Positions 3,234 to 5,217 of a stretch of 5,217 nt of DNA are shown here, piece by piece. The notes beneath the pieces were generated by a model. It worked only from the letters and a program-made list of their open reading frames with translations. It was not told the origin of the DNA and did not search any database. The translations under genes were made by a program, and so were the position numbers. Origin of the DNA: Candidatus Bipolaricaulis sp. (GTDB lineage: Bacteria; Bipolaricaulota; Bipolaricaulia; Bipolaricaulales; Bipolaricaulaceae); the NCBI GenBank assembly GCA_020062805.1, contig JAGUVP010000008.1, positions 1 to 5,217 of the forward strand, given 5' to 3'. Position 1 is the first letter of the stretch. Each line of letters starts with the position of its first letter.

Positions 3234-5217
3234 CAGACCGGGGGGCTGCCGAACGCGCGCTGGTGGGCAAGGTGCTGGCACTGGAGCGAGAGAAATCGTT
3301 CGCGGACACGGCCGTCCTTGGCGGGCTGGAGAAGTTCGTCTCTCACCACGTCCCAGAGGCTTCGCATCTTGTGGCAGGCTACTCTGCGCGCAACGCGACC
3401 TCGCGGGCCGCTGCGGTGAAGAAACTCGAACGATGGATCGAGACCCCGCCTCCACCACGGGAGCCACTGTCCCAAGTCCCCGTTTCCCACCTCTCCGGAG
3501 TGGGAAAAAGGCGCGCCGAACTGCTCGGCCGCATTGGGATCCACAGCATCGAGGACGTGCTGACGTTCTTCCCCCGCCGCCTCGAGGACCGGTCCCAACT
3601 CCGACCGATCGGCGGGGTGCGGGACGGGGAGACCGTGCTCGTCCGAGGCACCGTGCGGGCCAAGTCACGGATCAGAGTCCGGCGCGGACTGGAACTGGTT
3701 AAGGTGGCTTTCGACGACGGAACGGGGTTCTTGTTCGCGATTTGGTTCAACCAACCGTGGGTCTGGGACCAGATTGCTCACGACGAACGGTACGCCCTGT
3801 ACGGAAAGGTTCAGCACCGCTACGGCGAGATCCAGATCGAGAACCCCGTGTGGGAGAAAGAGGGCACCAACCTTCAGACCGGGCGCTGGGTTCCGATCTA
3901 CCCCACCACCGAAGGCCTGACCCAGCCCATCCTTCACGGCCTGATCCAAGACAGCCTCCAGCAGTTCGCCCACCACATCGAGGACGCAGTTCCCGAAGAG
4001 ATCCGAGAACGCTTGGCCCTCGCTTCACGACGCGAGGCGATCTCCCGGATTCACGCTCCTCGGAATCTCCCCGACTTCGAGAACGCCCGGCGCGCCCTCG
4101 CGTTCGAGGAGCTTATCCTCCTCCAGATAGGGATCGTACACCGCCGCATCCCGGCCTCCGCCGGGCGAGTGCTCGCCCCCGACCAGGATGCCCTGGACCG
4201 GTTCGTGAAGTCCCTTCCGTTCAGCCTCACACCGTCCCAGGAGCGGGCGATCGGCGCCATCGAGCGGGACCTCCGATCCTCTCGACCCATGCTTCGTCTT
4301 CTCCAGGGTGATGTCGGCTCGGGGAAGACCGTGGTCGCCACCGCGGCGTGCGTGATGGCCATGTCAGCGGGCACCCAAGCCGCGGTGATGGCCCCCACAG
4401 AGATCCTCGCCGAGCAGCATCAGCTCGTGCTGCAGGATCTGCTGCGGGATCTACCCGTCCGGGTGGGGTACCTTTCCGGCGGAGTCGGGCGCAAGGAGCG
4501 GCGGGCGATGATCGAGGCGATCCGGGCCGGCGAAGTGGATGTGGTTGTGGGAACCCACGCCCTGATTCAGGACGACGTGGTGTTTCACGACCTCGCCCTG
4601 GCGGTGGTGGACGAGCAACACCGGTTTGGGGTCGTCCAGCGGGCCGCCCTCGAGGCCAAGGGTGGGGGGACGAACATCCTCGTCATGTCCGCCACCCCGA
4701 TCCCCCGCACCGTCGTGCTCACGCTTTACGGCGACTTCACGGTATCCGTGCTCGAGGAGATGCCGAACTCCCGAGGAGAAGTGCGCACCGTGTGGGTGTC
4801 CGAATCCCGTCGCGAGGACGTGTACCGCGAGGCGGAGACGTGGTTGGAGCGGGGTGAAAAGGGGTACGTGGTGTTCCCCCTCGTCGCCGAGTCAGAGGAG
4901 CTCGAACTGCGAGCGGCATCGGAAGGGTACGAAGAGGTGCGTCACAGGTTCCCGCGCCATGGGGCAGCCCTTCTCCACGGCCAGATGGCTTCCGAGGAGA
5001 AGCGGAGCGCCATGGCCGCATTCCGCGACGGGAGCGTGCAGCTCCTCGTCGCCACAACCGTGGTTGAGGTCGGCCTTGACGTGCCGGACGCCAGTTTCCT
5101 CGTGATCGAGCACGCCGAGCGGTTCGGGCTCGCCCAGCTCCACCAGCTGCGTGGCCGGATCGGACGCAAGGGCCAGCCCGCGGTCTGTTACGCCATCGGC
5201 GACCCGACAACCGACGA
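3224..5217 (+). CDS. recG: ATP-dependent DNA helicase/translocase RecG, 3'-truncated by the window edge
   Basis: RecG is a double-stranded DNA translocase that remodels stalled forks, D- and R-loops and Holliday junctions. The frame runs from ATG 3224 without a stop to the edge: 664 codons plus two bases. Residues 1-85 form an N-terminal extension absent from E. coli RecG, with a helical stretch and a proline-rich linker (PPPPREP). The wedge domain follows: VSHLSGVGKRRAELL (about 87-101), FFPRRLEDRSQL, an OB-type region to about 215, and YPTTEGLTQ. The helicase core has a Q-motif-like LTPSQERAI (335-343), Walker A GDVGSGKT (362-369), APTEILAEQH and Walker B DEQH (463-466). It continues with SATPIPRT (489-496), LLHGQM, ATTVVEVGLDVPDA and motif VI QLRGRIGR (641-648). 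Motif VI is followed by K where G is usual. The C-terminal TRG-motif region lies outside the window. The start is bounded by an upstream in-frame stop, and the gene diverges from def with a 45-bp gap. Confidence 0.97.
   Translation, partial: MPTTDRGAAERALVGKVLALEREKSFADTAVLGGLEKFVSHHVPEASHLVAGYSARNATSRAAAVKKLERWIETPPPPREPLSQVPVSHLSGVGKRRAELLGRIGIHSIEDVLTFFPRRLEDRSQLRPIGGVRDGETVLVRGTVRAKSRIRVRRGLELVKVAFDDGTGFLFAIWFNQPWVWDQIAHDERYALYGKVQHRYGEIQIENPVWEKEGTNLQTGRWVPIYPTTEGLTQPILHGLIQDSLQQFAHHIEDAVPEEIRERLALASRREAISRIHAPRNLPDFENARRALAFEELILLQIGIVHRRIPASAGRVLAPDQDALDRFVKSLPFSLTPSQERAIGAIERDLRSSRPMLRLLQGDVGSGKTVVATAACVMAMSAGTQAAVMAPTEILAEQHQLVLQDLLRDLPVRVGYLSGGVGRKERRAMIEAIRAGEVDVVVGTHALIQDDVVFHDLALAVVDEQHRFGVVQRAALEAKGGGTNILVMSATPIPRTVVLTLYGDFTVSVLEEMPNSRGEVRTVWVSESRREDVYREAETWLERGEKGYVVFPLVAESEELELRAASEGYEEVRHRFPRHGAALLHGQMASEEKRSAMAAFRDGSVQLLVATTVVEVGLDVPDASFLVIEHAERFGLAQLHQLRGRIGRKGQPAVCYAIGDPTTD

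Noticed and set aside
3742..4311. Arg/Pro-rich frames inside recG (also 3040-3702, 4348-4857, 4626-5105 and - strand 3108-3668, 4737-5210)
   Set aside because: They are out-of-frame or antisense readings of recG, which has all helicase motifs in a single uninterrupted frame.

Overview
The window is an ordinary-looking piece of a high-GC bacterial chromosome holding five protein genes in three blocks. On the + strand is the 3' part of priA (replication restart helicase, entering from the left edge). On the - strand is a compact block, in transcription order def (peptide deformylase), fmt (methionyl-tRNA formyltransferase) and a small ferritin/rubrerythrin-like diiron protein. On the + strand again is recG (branched-DNA translocase), which leaves at the right edge. 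priA and the ferritin-like gene converge, and def and recG diverge. The high GC content, widespread use of GTG/TTG/CTG codons at or near starts, and an N-terminally extended RecG fit a bacterium outside the Proteobacteria. Deep-branching or thermophilic lineages are possible, but I cannot assign a phylum from the sequence alone.

Layout: 1-1027 priA C-terminal part; 1028-1180 a convergent intergenic region with a GC-rich hairpin just after priA, four degenerate 7-bp repeats and a 23-bp palindrome; 1181-1672 ferritin-like gene with a strong Shine-Dalgarno; 1673-1742 a 70-bp gap; 1743-2666 fmt with a TTG start 2 bp after the def stop; 2669-3178 def, whose conserved N-terminus requires a non-canonical CTG start; 3179-3223 a 45-bp divergent control region; 3224-5217 recG, still open at the window end (664 codons visible).

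How the genes work together: Fmt formylates initiator Met-tRNA and Def removes the formyl group from nascent proteins, so def-fmt is a functional pair. PriA and RecG both act at stalled or broken replication forks. The ferritin-like gene is probably cotranscribed with def-fmt. Because deformylase is typically an oxidation-sensitive Fe(II) enzyme, a protective or iron-handling link is conceivable but is only inference. I found no phage, transposon, CRISPR, RNA gene or defence system. The most interesting points are the def CTG start, the control region shared by def and recG, the intergenic repeats, and a C-X-C in place of C-X2-C in the PriA zinc site.
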